Below, piece after piece: positions 9,257 to 18,189 of a DNA stretch of 42,466 bases. How positions within the stretch are numbered: position 1 is the stretch's first letter; each line of letters opens with the position of its first letter. The position numbers and the translations under genes were made by a program. This DNA comes from CAYLYM01 sp964387645 (GTDB taxonomy: Bacteria > Calditrichota > Calditrichia > RBG-13-44-9), in the NCBI GenBank assembly GCA_964387645.1, contig CAYLYM010000017.1, positions 1 to 42,466 of the forward strand. The letters run 5' to 3'. The notes under the pieces were generated by a model. It saw only the letters and a list, made by a program, of their open reading frames with translations, made no database searches and was not told the DNA's origin.

Positions 9257-9367
9257 AAGTAATTAAGGGTTTGTATTATTTAAATGTTTTAGAAGAGGAA
9301 TTTATTGATTTCTTGTTAGAAAATTGTGATGAAATTTTTGCATGATGAAAGAATGCGGGAGGACATT

Positions 9368-9634
9368 ATGAAAATTACTGTAGAAAAACCTACCTCTGGA
9401 CAATTGGATAAGTTAGATATTTCTAATTGGCCAATATGGGAACATGGGGTAGATAAATTCCCCTGGCGTTATGATGAACAAGAAATATGTTATATTTTAC
9501 AGGGTAAGGTGCGAGTAAAAACATCAACGGAAACAATAGAATTTGGTGCAGGTGATTTGGTCACCTTCCCAAAAGGTCTGGAATGTGAGTGGGAAATTTT
9601 GGAACCTGTAAAGAAACATTATAAATTTGGTTAA
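9368..9634 (+). CDS. Small cupin-domain protein (cupin_3 / DUF861 type)
   Basis: An 88-residue single-cupin protein. The conserved cupin_3 pattern is visible: WPIWEHG, a WRYDEQEICYILQGKVRV strand pair, IEFGAGDLVTFPKGLECEWEI and the terminal VKKHYKFG. These are the blocks seen in small proteins related to the (S)-ureidoglycine aminohydrolase cupin domain. The usual metal His residues of classic cupins are largely replaced (Glu in YDEQE), as in many members, so metal binding is open. The start is ATG 9368 with GGGAGG 5 bp upstream; a longer frame from 9326 would swallow this site. It stands alone between the clpC terminator and comEC. The physiological role is unknown; the fold assignment is good. 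Confidence 0.86.
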   Translation: MKITVEKPTSGQLDKLDISNWPIWEHGVDKFPWRYDEQEICYILQGKVRVKTSTETIEFGAGDLVTFPKGLECEWEILEPVKKHYKFG

Positions 9635-9791
9635 ATAATTTTTAAAAGGTCGATATACTTCCAGGGTAGGAAAGACTCTGGAAAAAGTACGGAATAAAAA
9701 ACACGTTATCCGTATATTTCTTTCCAATTTTATTAATTTTGAATAAACAGGACAACCACTTAAACTTTCATCTATAAATTTTTGTATCTTC

Positions 9792-12170
9792 ATGGCGCGC
9801 TATCCGGCAGCATTAATTGCATTTTCTTTTGCAGCCGGGATATGGCTACAAAAGATCCTTCAATTATCAACCTCAGTTCTGATTTTATTTTTTTTCTTTA
9901 TTTTAATTTTTTTAATAATCTTTTTGAATAAAAAGAAAGCAGGAGTATTCCTGCTTGTCCTTTTGATTTTTCTTTTGGGTTCGATGAAATATGATATCTG
10001 GTTTAAGTGCCACTTACAGCATCCTATACAAAATTATTTACCGATTAATTCGATAAATGCAGTTGGAGAAATTATAAGTCCTTCGCAGAACTGCTCTAAT
10101 TATTTTATTGCAAAAGTCCACTATATTGAATTATTACAACGAAAAATTGAACTAAATCGAAGGGTTCTGGTAAAAACATTTCGTCCAGTGCAGGATTTAC
10201 TTCCAGGTGATAAATTCATCTTACAGAATGTTTGCATCGAAAATTTATCGAGGCCACGAAACCCCGGACAATTTAATTACCGTGCTTATCTGAATTCACG
10301 CGGTGTTTTTGCTGGCATAAATATGGAACCTTATTCTCGCCTCAATATAAAACCCGATGATAAAGTATTGAATTTTCATCGATGGATGTTTGTTGCCAGG
10401 AAATTTTTAATAAAAAAAATCAGGGAAATTTTACCCGGAAACGAAGCCAATTTCCTTTCGGCAATTCTTTTAGGGGAGAAAGAAAATCTTCCTGAAGAAA
10501 TTAAAACAGATTTTCAAAATAGCGGCGTTGCTCATGTTCTGGCCATCAGCGGTTTACATGTGGGATTTGTTGTTCTTATTATTCAGCTTTTAGTTAGTTT
10601 CTTACCTGTTTCTTTCCGCTGGCACAACGTATTCACAATTTTTTTTCTTGTAAGTTATATGTTGCTCACCGGGGGGAAGCCTCCAGTGGTAAGAGCCACT
10701 TTGATGGTAAGCATCTATTTTATTGGTATGATTCTGGAACGTCGATTAGATCCATTCAATGCGGTCTTTGCCTCGGCTTTTTTTATTCTTTTTTTTCAAC
10801 CTCAACAATTGTTTTGGATTGGATTTCAATTCTCTTACATAGCGGTTTTATCTATTCTTTTCTTTTACAACAGGATGAAACATCTGGAAAACAAAATAGC
10901 TTTGCCTGAAACCTTTCAAAAGTTCGAAAAATGGTTAAAGACGGGTATTGTAACTCCATTTTTAGTTTCGCTTGCTGCACAACTTGGAACCATTCCGCTT
11001 ATGGTGATCTATTTTCAAAAACTTCCTTTGATTTCCTTTTTTCTGAATATTGTTGTTATACCGCTTGTGGGCTTTATCGTTGCTCTGGGATTTTGCGCCC
11101 TGATTAGCTCCTTATTTGTATTTCCACTGGCAGCCACCTTATCCAGTTTTTTATTGAAAATAATTCAATTGCTTATCTGGATAGTTCATAAATCTGCATC
11201 TTTATCTTTTGCATACCTTCTTTTGCCGCATTTTTCATTCGGGATGCTGGTCATTTATGTTCTATTCTTAATATTATTATTTGGTTGGAAACAGATTAAA
11301 CAATATTCATTAAAGTTGGCTTTGGTAACACTTCTCATTGTTTCCTTTCTCTGGTATTTTTCGCCTAGAATTCATTCTCCTGAAATTTTAATGTTAGATG
11401 TTGGGCAGGGTGAATCCAGTTTAGTAAGAACACCTCGCGGAGATATTATTCTATTTGATGCTGGACCAGTAAGCGAACGATATGATAGTGGAAAAGATGT
11501 AATTTTACCAGCGCTACAATATTGGGGAAAATTAAGAATAGATAAAGCATTTATTAGTCACCCTCATTTGGATCATATTGGTGGAATTTTTTCACTGGTA
11601 AAATCAATCGCAATTGATTCAGTTTATTTGCCTGCAATCCAGACTAACATACCACTTCAAGATAGTCTAATTAAAATGCTAAAGTTTTATGATATTGGTT
11701 TCCGATTTTTACAATCTGGTGATCTGGTGAGAATGAATGGAAGTGTAAAACTGTATGTTTTGTCACCATTTGAGGATAATTTAAATCCAGATAATAACTC
11801 TGAGCATCAAGTTAATAACACATCTCTGGTAATTTTACTTCGGGTAGATGGGTCTACTGTGCTTTTTACCGGTGATGCAGAAATTGATGTTGAAAAAAAA
11901 TTGTTATTATGGAAGCAAATATTGGACGTCGATATTCTTAAAATTGGACATCACGGTAGCCAAACATCCACATCTTTCAATTTTCTGCTTCAAACCTCTC
12001 CAGATATTGCTCTTATTCCTGTTGGGTTAAATAATCATTTTGGTCATCCTTCCCCCGTAGTACTAAGACGTTTGAGAGATTTGAACATTTTGTATTATAG
12101 GACTGATGAAAATGGAGCGGTTTGGTTAAAAAAAATAGCAGGTGAGTGGAATATCGTAAAGTGGCGTTAA
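9792..12170 (+). CDS. comEC: DNA internalization-related competence protein ComEC/Rec2
   Basis: A 792-residue inner-membrane channel protein for uptake of single-stranded DNA during natural transformation. N-terminal transmembrane helices and a DUF4131-like OB region (about 1-190) carry the RPRNPGQFNYRAYLNSRGVF block. The competence domain (about 215-500) has LLGEKENLPEEIKTDFQNSG and AISGLHVGFVV and many membrane segments. A C-terminal metallo-beta-lactamase domain begins at MLDVGQGES (about 533). It has HPHLDH (590-595), LFTGDAE and GHHGS (719-723), so the nuclease-like metal site looks intact, with HPHLDH matching HxHxDH. Length is normal for a full three-domain ComEC. No ribosome binding site is seen before ATG 9792, so translation may be weak or regulated. 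ComM, another transformation protein, lies 17 kb away. Confidence 0.95.
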   Translation: MARYPAALIAFSFAAGIWLQKILQLSTSVLILFFFFILIFLIIFLNKKKAGVFLLVLLIFLLGSMKYDIWFKCHLQHPIQNYLPINSINAVGEIISPSQNCSNYFIAKVHYIELLQRKIELNRRVLVKTFRPVQDLLPGDKFILQNVCIENLSRPRNPGQFNYRAYLNSRGVFAGINMEPYSRLNIKPDDKVLNFHRWMFVARKFLIKKIREILPGNEANFLSAILLGEKENLPEEIKTDFQNSGVAHVLAISGLHVGFVVLIIQLLVSFLPVSFRWHNVFTIFFLVSYMLLTGGKPPVVRATLMVSIYFIGMILERRLDPFNAVFASAFFILFFQPQQLFWIGFQFSYIAVLSILFFYNRMKHLENKIALPETFQKFEKWLKTGIVTPFLVSLAAQLGTIPLMVIYFQKLPLISFFLNIVVIPLVGFIVALGFCALISSLFVFPLAATLSSFLLKIIQLLIWIVHKSASLSFAYLLLPHFSFGMLVIYVLFLILLFGWKQIKQYSLKLALVTLLIVSFLWYFSPRIHSPEILMLDVGQGESSLVRTPRGDIILFDAGPVSERYDSGKDVILPALQYWGKLRIDKAFISHPHLDHIGGIFSLVKSIAIDSVYLPAIQTNIPLQDSLIKMLKFYDIGFRFLQSGDLVRMNGSVKLYVLSPFEDNLNPDNNSEHQVNNTSLVILLRVDGSTVLFTGDAEIDVEKKLLLWKQILDVDILKIGHHGSQTSTSFNFLLQTSPDIALIPVGLNNHFGHPSPVVLRRLRDLNILYYRTDENGAVWLKKIAGEWNIVKWR

Positions 12171-12535
12171 GTCATTTTAAATATCTTTAAAAATATCTAC
12201 TATATTATGGTGTAAAATGAGATGGAAAAATGGTAGTACTGAGAACCTGTTTTTTGAAAAGTAAAATTAGATTTTAGATTCTTATTTTACTAACTATCGG
12301 TAGGTTTTTACTGGATTGAACTTTAGACATAAATAAAACAAACAGGGTAATTGTTGTAAGATAGATAATAAATTTGTTGATATACAGACTCAATAAATTT
12401 AATAAAATTATAATGTTAATAAATGTTGAAAATTTTGTATGGTTATATTATATTTTTTTAGATATAATTTATTTGCAATGAATTAAATTAAGTTTTTTTT
12501 AAAAAATTCTCATCTTAGTTAGAAGGAGAACCATC
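12171..12535. other. Intergenic region before the sdh operon
   Basis: 365 AT-rich bases. It holds a candidate sdh promoter (separate entry) and an AT-only stem AGTAAAAT/ATTTTACT (12260-12267 with 12284-12291) that could help end comEC transcription but has no following T-run. No gene is visible. Confidence 0.5.
12426..12454 (+). promoter_or_regulatory. Candidate sigma70-type promoter of sdhCDAB
   Basis: TTGAAA (12426-12431) and TATATT (12449-12454) with exactly 17 bp between them, about 80 bp before sdhC. The AT-rich background makes chance matches likely. Confidence 0.35.
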
Positions 12536-12871
12536 ATGCGATATGTAAAACATTATGGAACTTGGGGTTATATTCTCCATCGTTTAACTGGTCTTGCCCT
12601 TATTGGGTACATTCTTATTCATATATACTTAGTGAGTGGATTACACAACAGGTCGGGCTGGCAAAATGAAATGGAAATATTCAGGAATCCTGTTTTAAAG
12701 ATTCTGGAATGGGGTCTTTTTAGTATTGTTGTGTTTCATGCTTTAAATGGTATCCGGATATTCATTATTGACTATTTTGATGGTGCACGCTACCAGAAAC
12801 AGCTTTTAACGGGTGTTTTTGTTTTTAGTATAGTTTTGTTTGGTGCGATGGGCGCCTTTATGTTTCTATAA
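12536..12871 (+). CDS. sdhC: Succinate dehydrogenase cytochrome b subunit (SdhC)
   Basis: A 111-residue membrane anchor of complex II that carries haem b and helps reduce quinone. Three transmembrane helices are visible. The first contains the family signature HRLTGLALIGYILIHIYL, whose His is a typical haem ligand, and the second contains FHALNGIRIFIIDY. AAGGAG lies upstream of ATG 12536. It is the first gene of sdhC-D-A-B, with a 25-bp gap to sdhD. SdhC and SdhD share the RxTG-helix pattern, as expected for anchors derived from one ancestor. The assignment of C versus D is by order only. Confidence 0.92.
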   Translation: MRYVKHYGTWGYILHRLTGLALIGYILIHIYLVSGLHNRSGWQNEMEIFRNPVLKILEWGLFSIVVFHALNGIRIFIIDYFDGARYQKQLLTGVFVFSIVLFGAMGAFMFL

Positions 12872-12896
12872 TCATACTTAATCAGGAGGACGTATT

Positions 12897-13262
12897 ATGT
12901 CATATCGTTTTGAAGGTTCTGGTACCTCCGGAAGTTTTAGCTGGTTTTTTCAAAGGATCACTGGATTGGTTCTATTTATTCAAGTCTTGATTCATTTTTA
13001 TATAACCCATAATACCTGGGATGCCGGGCATGATTGGGAAACCATTATGGCTCGAATGTCTAATCCCTATATGAAAGCCTTCTATCTTGTATTTATTACG
13101 TTTGGATTGTGGCACGGCTTGAATGGGCTTTGGTCAGTTATTAGAGATTATCAAATGTCGGCAGGACTTCGGAAGTTCATTTTTTCAGTTATAGTTATAA
13201 TTGGCATTTTTCTTGGCACATTAGGATTTATTACGATGTTGACGCTTCCTGCCTCACAGTAA
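12897..13262 (+). CDS. sdhD: Succinate dehydrogenase membrane anchor subunit (SdhD)
   Basis: A 121-residue hydrophobic anchor of complex II in the inner membrane. It shows FQRITGLVLFIQVLIHFYITH in the first helix and LWHGLNGLWSVIRDYQ in the second, the two blocks that bind haem and contact quinone in this family, followed by a third helix near the C-terminus. The start ATG 12897 has AGGAGG 7 bp upstream. It sits between sdhC and sdhA with a 57-bp gap to sdhA. The pair of anchors with a His in each first helix is compatible with a diheme (type B-like or type A) arrangement; which one cannot be settled here. Confidence 0.9.
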   Translation: MSYRFEGSGTSGSFSWFFQRITGLVLFIQVLIHFYITHNTWDAGHDWETIMARMSNPYMKAFYLVFITFGLWHGLNGLWSVIRDYQMSAGLRKFIFSVIVIIGIFLGTLGFITMLTLPASQ

Positions 13263-13319
13263 TTTTTATTTTTAAGTGCTTTTAAAATCATTAAAAAATG
13301 GAAAATTAAAGAGGTTGAA

Positions 13320-15050
13320 ATGATCATTAAACATGATGTGGTAATTGTGGGAGCCGGATTAGCCGGTTTGCGGGCGGCTTTAGAAGCATCGAAATATTAC
13401 GATGTGGCGGTTTTGTCCAAAGTTTTCCCCACCCGTTCACATAGTGGTGCTGCGCAGGGTGGCATAGCCGCTTCTTTAGGTAATGTAGAAGAAGATCATA
13501 TCGATTGGCATTTTTTTGATACAGTGAAAGGCAGCGATTATTTAGGTGATCAAGATGCTATAGAGATATTGGTTAATGATGCACATCCAGCGATTTATGA
13601 ACTGGAACACATGGGTGTTCCATTCAGCCGTACTTCCAACGGTAAAATTAATCAACGGAAATTTGGTGGCCATACTCGTAATTATGGAGAAAGTCCAGTT
13701 TTACGTGCTTGTTTTGCTGCCGATCGCACCGGTCACATGATTTTGCATACTTTGTATGACCAATGTGTCAAAAACAAGGTCCGTTTCTATTCAGAATTTT
13801 ATGTAACCGATCTTTTATTAAAAAATGATATTGTTCGAGGCGTGGTGGCTTACGATTTGACAGGGGGGCAATTTGTTGTTTTTCACGCCAAAGCGGTCAT
13901 GTTTGGTACTGGAGGTTATGGCCGCGCTTTTAAAATTACTTCAAATGCCCATACCAACACTGGAGATGGTCTGGGCATTGTCCTTAGGGCTGGGCTGGCT
14001 CTTCAGGATCTGGAGTTTGTGCAATTCCATCCAACTGGTGTATACCGATATGGTATTTTAGTGAGTGAGGGAGCTCGTGGCGAAGGTGCCTACTTGATTA
14101 ACGATCAAGGTGAGCGTTTCATGCGAAAATATGCTCCAAAATTGATGGAATTGGCACCACGGGATTTAACTGCACGTTCTATTCAGACAGAAATTGATGA
14201 GGGACGCGGCATTAATGGTGAAAATTATGTTTATTTGGATCTCCGACATTTGGGTGAAAAGAAAATTACTGAGCGGTTGCCAGAAATTCGTAGTTTTTGC
14301 CGTAAAATAATTGGTATTGACCCGGTCGATGAACCAATTCCCATTGAACCAACTGCCCACTATTCAATGGGTGGTATTCCTGTAACTGTTGATGGTGAAG
14401 TTCTGGCTGATGGTAAATCTCAGAAAATAGAAGGTTTTTATGCAGCCGGCGAATGTTCGTGCGTTTCTGTACATGGAGCCAATCGTCTGGGAACAAATTC
14501 TTTATTAGAAGCGGTTGTTTTTGGACGAAGAGCTGGTAAGGCTATTGTCAAATTCCTGAATTCAAATGGCGTTGAGAAAGCCGATTTGCCAGAGGATCTT
14601 ATCAAACCTGCTATGGACAGAGTCGAAAAATTAAGAACAAATAAAGGTGATGAAAAGGTAGCCCGAGTTCGCAAAGAACTTCAAGAGATCATGATGTCAA
14701 AGGTTGGAGTATTCAGGGATGAAAAAAGGTTGAAAGAAGCTCTCGAAAAAGTCCGGGAATTAGAAGAACGTTTTGAAAACATTCAAATCGATGATAAAGG
14801 CCTGCGATTCAATACGGATTTGACTGAAGCTATGGAATTGGATAACTTATTACATTTTGCCGAAATTATTGTTAGTGGAGCTCTTAATCGAAAAGAAAGC
14901 AGAGGCGCGCAATATCGTAAAGATTTCCCTAAACGGGATGATAAAAATTGGTTGAAACATACCATTGCCTTCAAAAAGAATGGTAAAATTGAATTTGATT
15001 ATAAACCCGTTGTCATTACCAAATTTCAACCAAAAGAAAGGAAATACTGA
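13320..15050 (+). CDS. sdhA: Succinate dehydrogenase flavoprotein subunit
   Basis: The 576-residue catalytic subunit that oxidises succinate to fumarate in the citric acid cycle. It has the dinucleotide-binding GAGLAG (11-16), the covalent FAD-attachment motif RSHSGAAQGG with His41, GTGGYGR, the substrate-binding HPTG and EGARGEGAYL blocks, APRDLTARSI, and HYSMGGI plus GANRLGTNSLLE near the C-terminal FAD contact. The C-terminal domain (about 440-576) is complete. ATG 13320 has AGAGG just upstream. The stop TGA shares one base with the sdhB ATG, so the two are translationally coupled. Fumarate reductases share these motifs; the sdhCDAB order with two small anchors and no other fumarate reductase mark favours succinate dehydrogenase. 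Confidence 0.97.
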   Translation: MIIKHDVVIVGAGLAGLRAALEASKYYDVAVLSKVFPTRSHSGAAQGGIAASLGNVEEDHIDWHFFDTVKGSDYLGDQDAIEILVNDAHPAIYELEHMGVPFSRTSNGKINQRKFGGHTRNYGESPVLRACFAADRTGHMILHTLYDQCVKNKVRFYSEFYVTDLLLKNDIVRGVVAYDLTGGQFVVFHAKAVMFGTGGYGRAFKITSNAHTNTGDGLGIVLRAGLALQDLEFVQFHPTGVYRYGILVSEGARGEGAYLINDQGERFMRKYAPKLMELAPRDLTARSIQTEIDEGRGINGENYVYLDLRHLGEKKITERLPEIRSFCRKIIGIDPVDEPIPIEPTAHYSMGGIPVTVDGEVLADGKSQKIEGFYAAGECSCVSVHGANRLGTNSLLEAVVFGRRAGKAIVKFLNSNGVEKADLPEDLIKPAMDRVEKLRTNKGDEKVARVRKELQEIMMSKVGVFRDEKRLKEALEKVRELEERFENIQIDDKGLRFNTDLTEAMELDNLLHFAEIIVSGALNRKESRGAQYRKDFPKRDDKNWLKHTIAFKKNGKIEFDYKPVVITKFQPKERKY

Positions 15051-15760
15051 TGATAAAGGTCAATGTAAAAGTTTTCCGTTTTAACCCAGAAAAAGGCGAT
15101 AAGAAACCACATTTTGATAAGTTTGTTATTGAAGCAAATCCTCGGGATAAGGTTTTGGACCTTTTGCATCGAATTAAATGGGAACATGACGGGACTCTTT
15201 CATTCAGACGCTCTTGTGCACATGGTATTTGTGGATCTTGTGCTGTGAAAATTAATGGCCGAAATATGTTAGCATGCGAGGCTAATCTGGCTAATTTTCG
15301 GGATCCGACTAAAATTGTGGTTGAACCTTTACAATCGTTACCAGTAATAAAAGACCTTGTGGTCGATTTAACTGATTTTTTTAAGAAATATGAAATTGTA
15401 AAACCATATTTGATCACCAAGACTCCTCCTCCCTCTACTGAAAGATTGCAAAGTCCGGAAGAACGGAAAAAAATAGATGAAGCTACAACCTGTATTCAAT
15501 GTGCCTCTTGCTCGTCTTCCTGTCCATCGAATTGGAAAAATCCACAATTCCTTGGGCCAGCATCTATATTAAAAGCGTATCGCTATATTTTTGATTCGCG
15601 GGATGAGGGAGCAGCAGAACGGCTAAATATATTAGATACAAATGATGGCGTGTGGCGTTGTCATACCATTTTTAATTGCGTGGAAGCATGTCCTAAAGAT
15701 ATCAATATTACCTGGCATATTTCTCAAGTCAAGAAGAAATTGGTGAGTCGAGAATACTAA
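15050..15760 (+). CDS. sdhB: Succinate dehydrogenase iron-sulfur subunit
   Basis: The 236-residue electron-transfer subunit linking SdhA flavin to the membrane quinone. All three cluster motifs are present: [2Fe-2S] with Cys56, Cys61, Cys64 and Cys76 (SCAHGICGSC...LAC); [4Fe-4S] with Cys148, Cys151, Cys154 and Cys158 (CIQCASCSSSCP); and [3Fe-4S] with Cys204, Cys210 and Cys214 (CHTIFNCVEACP). Length is typical. It overlaps the sdhA stop by one base and has AAAGGAAA as binding site inside the sdhA end. It is followed by a probable bidirectional terminator before the convergent minus-strand gene. Confidence 0.96.
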   Translation: MIKVNVKVFRFNPEKGDKKPHFDKFVIEANPRDKVLDLLHRIKWEHDGTLSFRRSCAHGICGSCAVKINGRNMLACEANLANFRDPTKIVVEPLQSLPVIKDLVVDLTDFFKKYEIVKPYLITKTPPPSTERLQSPEERKKIDEATTCIQCASCSSSCPSNWKNPQFLGPASILKAYRYIFDSRDEGAAERLNILDTNDGVWRCHTIFNCVEACPKDINITWHISQVKKKLVSREY

Positions 15761-15779
15761 TTTTTAAGGAATATTTCAG

Positions 15780-15816
15780 AGATACCCCCCAAAAAAAAGC
15801 TTTTCGGGTGTTTTTT
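15780..15816. terminator. Probable bidirectional terminator between sdhB and the DUF2279-like gene
   Basis: GATACCC pairs with GGGTGTT around a loop that contains an A-run and AAGCTT. The right side ends in TTTTTT for the plus strand, and the A-run on the left gives a T-run for the minus strand. Position between convergent genes supports the call; the stem is short with wobble pairs. Confidence 0.55.
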
Positions 15817-15843
15817 ATTCATAATAGAATTCAATAGTTCTTC

Positions 15844-16251
15844 TTAAGGTTGGTTGGCTAACATTATTCCGGCAATAATGCCTGCAGTGTCTGCAACTAA
15901 ATCTCCCCATGAAAAAAAATTGTGAGGCTTATTTCGATCGTTTAGTTCTTTAATGATTCCTAAACTAAGGGTAATTCCAACTGAGAATTGGCGACCAGTT
16001 GATTTTGAAAAACCGAAATGTTTCCGAGTAAATTTTTCTATGAAAATCGTGGAAAATAAGCTTCCCCAAAAATGCTGTGCTTTATCGGGTTGAATAATTT
16101 TAGATAGGATATTTTGAGCAATCGAATCCTGATTTTGTAATTTAGATTGGAATGAAATAGTATGTAGGGATGTTTTTAGAATTTGCCCCTTACAGAAGTT
16201 TGAAGTTAGAAATATTAAAAATACAGTGAGAAGCGCACTTCGGCTACCCAT
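15844..16251 (-). CDS. DUF2279/YfiM-like small envelope protein
   Basis: A 135-residue protein with a hydrophobic N-terminal signal sequence (about 1-22). Its second half shows the pattern of YfiM/DUF2279 proteins: PDKAQHFWGS, a membrane-associated helix, SLGIIKELNDR, and FSWGDLVADTAGIIAGI. The function of this family is not known. The start at 16251 is decided by GGAGGGAAA directly before the ATG and overlaps the end of the DUF5683 gene by 37 bp in a different frame, so the two are probably co-translated. It ends at the shared terminator with sdhB. The family match is by remembered pattern, so moderate confidence. Confidence 0.75.
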   Translation of the reverse strand: MGSRSALLTVFLIFLTSNFCKGQILKTSLHTISFQSKLQNQDSIAQNILSKIIQPDKAQHFWGSLFSTIFIEKFTRKHFGFSKSTGRQFSVGITLSLGIIKELNDRNKPHNFFSWGDLVADTAGIIAGIMLANQP

Positions 16252-16721
16252 TTTCCCTCCATCAATTGAAAATCGTGTGAGATTTCCATTGCTTCATCAA
16301 ATTTATATAAATAGGCATCCACATAGGCATCAACCAGCGTTAATATATAAGTTAAGGCAAAATACCATGTGTAAAGATTCCTTTTTCCTTGAAAATCTTT
16401 TATTGCAGTATCTTTCCATCTTTTATGATACCGGAATATTTGAAAGATCATGGTTGCATTTACTGTAAAAGCAATACCAGCTTTTAAATATTGTTGGTTA
16501 TATACTTGCCCCCAGCCTGGCATTATGGCAGAACGAAGAACTGCTCCCATGGGTGATTTTAAAGGAACGTCAGATAGAAGGCGGTTAGTGTCTATTTTTG
16601 ATTGGTAAAAGGAATATGAAGAGATCGTGAGAGAATCTTGTGTTTGAGGAAAAGCTGATTTAATTAAAAAAATTATTAAAATTAAAAAAACTATAATTCC
16701 CTTTTTCAAAACAGTTAGCAT
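16215..16721 (-). CDS. DUF5683-domain membrane protein
   Basis: A 168-residue protein with an N-terminal hydrophobic signal/anchor (about 8-25), then KSPMGAVLRSAIMPGWGQVYNQQYLKAGI, a block typical of DUF5683 proteins of Bacteroidota and relatives. It ends with a membrane helix YFALTYILTLVDAYVDAYLYKFD. A terminal strand WVAEVRFSLYF ends in Phe, suggesting contact with the outer membrane. Its biochemical role is not known. It starts 3 bp after the stop of the lipid kinase gene, using GGAG inside that gene as binding site, and overlaps the next gene. The three form one minus-strand operon. Confidence 0.82.
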   Translation of the reverse strand: MLTVLKKGIIVFLILIIFLIKSAFPQTQDSLTISSYSFYQSKIDTNRLLSDVPLKSPMGAVLRSAIMPGWGQVYNQQYLKAGIAFTVNATMIFQIFRYHKRWKDTAIKDFQGKRNLYTWYFALTYILTLVDAYVDAYLYKFDEAMEISHDFQLMEGKWVAEVRFSLYF

Positions 16722-16724
16722 TTC

Positions 16725-17618
16725 TTATTCCACTCCTTCGTCAGGATGATAAATAACTTCGAGCGCTGCGGGTACAATCGAAACCTGGATGTCTTTAAAA
16801 TTTAGACCTAACAACTCACCATCTGCATGAACAGCAATCCCATCTCTGGATTGTATTTTCAATTCATTGCATTTCAACATATTAACTTGTTTCATATAAA
16901 TATGTTTCCCAAAAAGTACTTTTGGGAGGTTAAGGAATATCTCATTTTTTCTTAAAGAATGAATTACACAAACATCAAATACACCGTCGTCAATCATTGC
17001 ATTGGGTGTCAGGTAAAACCCACCTCCCATCGCTTTCCCATTTCCTATAGCAATCATAAAAATTTCTTTTTCTTCCGATTGTTTATCAAATGTGATGGTG
17101 ATTTTTTGATTTTTATAATTCAGGGCTGTTTTAAGTACTGCATATAGATAGATGAAAAAACCTCTTAATTTTTTGATTTTATAACTTTCTTGTACAACCC
17201 AGGCGTCGAACCCAATACCCAAGCCGTTAGGAAATAGCCTGTCGTTTATTTTCCCAATATCGATACGTTTTTGACGGTTAGCCTTAATTACCTGCACTGT
17301 TTTCTGAAGATTTTTAGGAAGATTAAGCATTTTTGCAAAGTCATTTCCGCTTCCGAGTGGTAGGACAGCTAAAGTAGCTGATCCGCCAATCATTCCATTT
17401 ACAATTTCATGCACAGTTCCGTCTCCCCCTCCAGCAATTATGACTTCAAATTTATCTTTAATCTCAGCAGCAATTTGTTCGGCATGACCCCGATATTTTG
17501 TTTTAAAATATGCAAAATTTCCAATTTCATTTTTAAGTAGAGAAATTATTTTCTCTTCGATCTGTCGAGCTTTTCCACGACCAGCATAAGGGTTTAAGAT
17601 TAAAGCGTATTGTTCCAC
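16725..17618 (-). CDS. Diacylglycerol kinase-like lipid kinase (YegS/BmrU family)
   Basis: A 297-residue lipid kinase of the DAGK catalytic domain family, likely phosphorylating diacylglycerol or a related lipid for phospholipid recycling. Visible are the N-terminal LILNPYAGRGKA, the nucleotide-binding GGGDGTVHEIVNGM, LPLGSGNDFAKML, and the conserved GIGFDAWV and DDGVFDVCVI blocks. I prefer the GTG at 17618, because GAGGG lies 8-9 bp upstream and it gives the usual short N-terminus before YALILNP; an ATG at 17633 is possible but has no binding site. It is followed after 3 bp by the DUF5683 gene. The exact lipid substrate cannot be read from the sequence. Confidence 0.92.
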   Translation of the reverse strand: MEQYALILNPYAGRGKARQIEEKIISLLKNEIGNFAYFKTKYRGHAEQIAAEIKDKFEVIIAGGGDGTVHEIVNGMIGGSATLAVLPLGSGNDFAKMLNLPKNLQKTVQVIKANRQKRIDIGKINDRLFPNGLGIGFDAWVVQESYKIKKLRGFFIYLYAVLKTALNYKNQKITITFDKQSEEKEIFMIAIGNGKAMGGGFYLTPNAMIDDGVFDVCVIHSLRKNEIFLNLPKVLFGKHIYMKQVNMLKCNELKIQSRDGIAVHADGELLGLNFKDIQVSIVPAALEVIYHPDEGVE

Positions 17619-17680
17619 CTGATAATCCCTCATCAAATAGGAAATGATTGAGCGTAAATTTTAGATTTTTTGTTTTCTTG

Positions 17681-18061
17681 CTAATCTATTGTCGCGATAC
17701 ATTCAATTTCTACAAGTACATCTTTAGGTAAATTGGCGACTTCAACAGCGGAGCGAGCAGGTGAATTTTCTTTGAAAAATTCAGCGTATACTTCATTCAT
17801 AGCAGAAAAGTCGTTCATATTTTTCAGAAAAACTGTGGTTTTTACAACTTTGGTGAGATCTGTACCTGCGGCTTTAAGAACTGCTTCTAAATTCTGGATA
17901 ACACGGCGTGTTTGTTGTTTTACATCACCCTCAACTACTTGGCCAGTTTCGGGATGTATAGCAATCTGCCCGGCAGTAAATACGAAATTACCAGCTAAGA
18001 TGGCTTGATTATAGGGGCCAACGGGAGTGGGTGCCTTATCAGTGTTAATAATTTTTTTCAT
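17681..18061 (-). CDS. ridA: RidA-family enamine/imine deaminase
   Basis: A 126-residue cytoplasmic protein of the YjgF/YER057c/UK114 family that hydrolyses reactive 2-aminoacrylate-type enamines/imines, protecting PLP enzymes. Conserved elements are VGPYNQAIL, FTAGQIAIHPETG, the T/KTTVFLKNMNDF block, the substrate-binding Arg in SPARSAVEVANLP and the terminal VEIECIA. It matches the RidA subfamily rather than distant Rid groups. The start is ATG 18061, with GGAGG 5 bp upstream; a TTG four codons earlier overlaps that site. It lies 128 bp downstream of the TsaC-like gene and 62 bp before the lipid kinase. Confidence 0.95.
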   Translation of the reverse strand: MKKIINTDKAPTPVGPYNQAILAGNFVFTAGQIAIHPETGQVVEGDVKQQTRRVIQNLEAVLKAAGTDLTKVVKTTVFLKNMNDFSAMNEVYAEFFKENSPARSAVEVANLPKDVLVEIECIATID

Positions 18062-18189
18062 TGATTCCTCCAATATATTCTTTTCTTTTATTTAATATAT
18101 TCTATTTAAATTGGTAAATTGAAGGTAATTATCCAACATCTTTTATCCGAAAATTTAGATTGTTTCCGAAAAAGCAAAAAAGATTAGTT

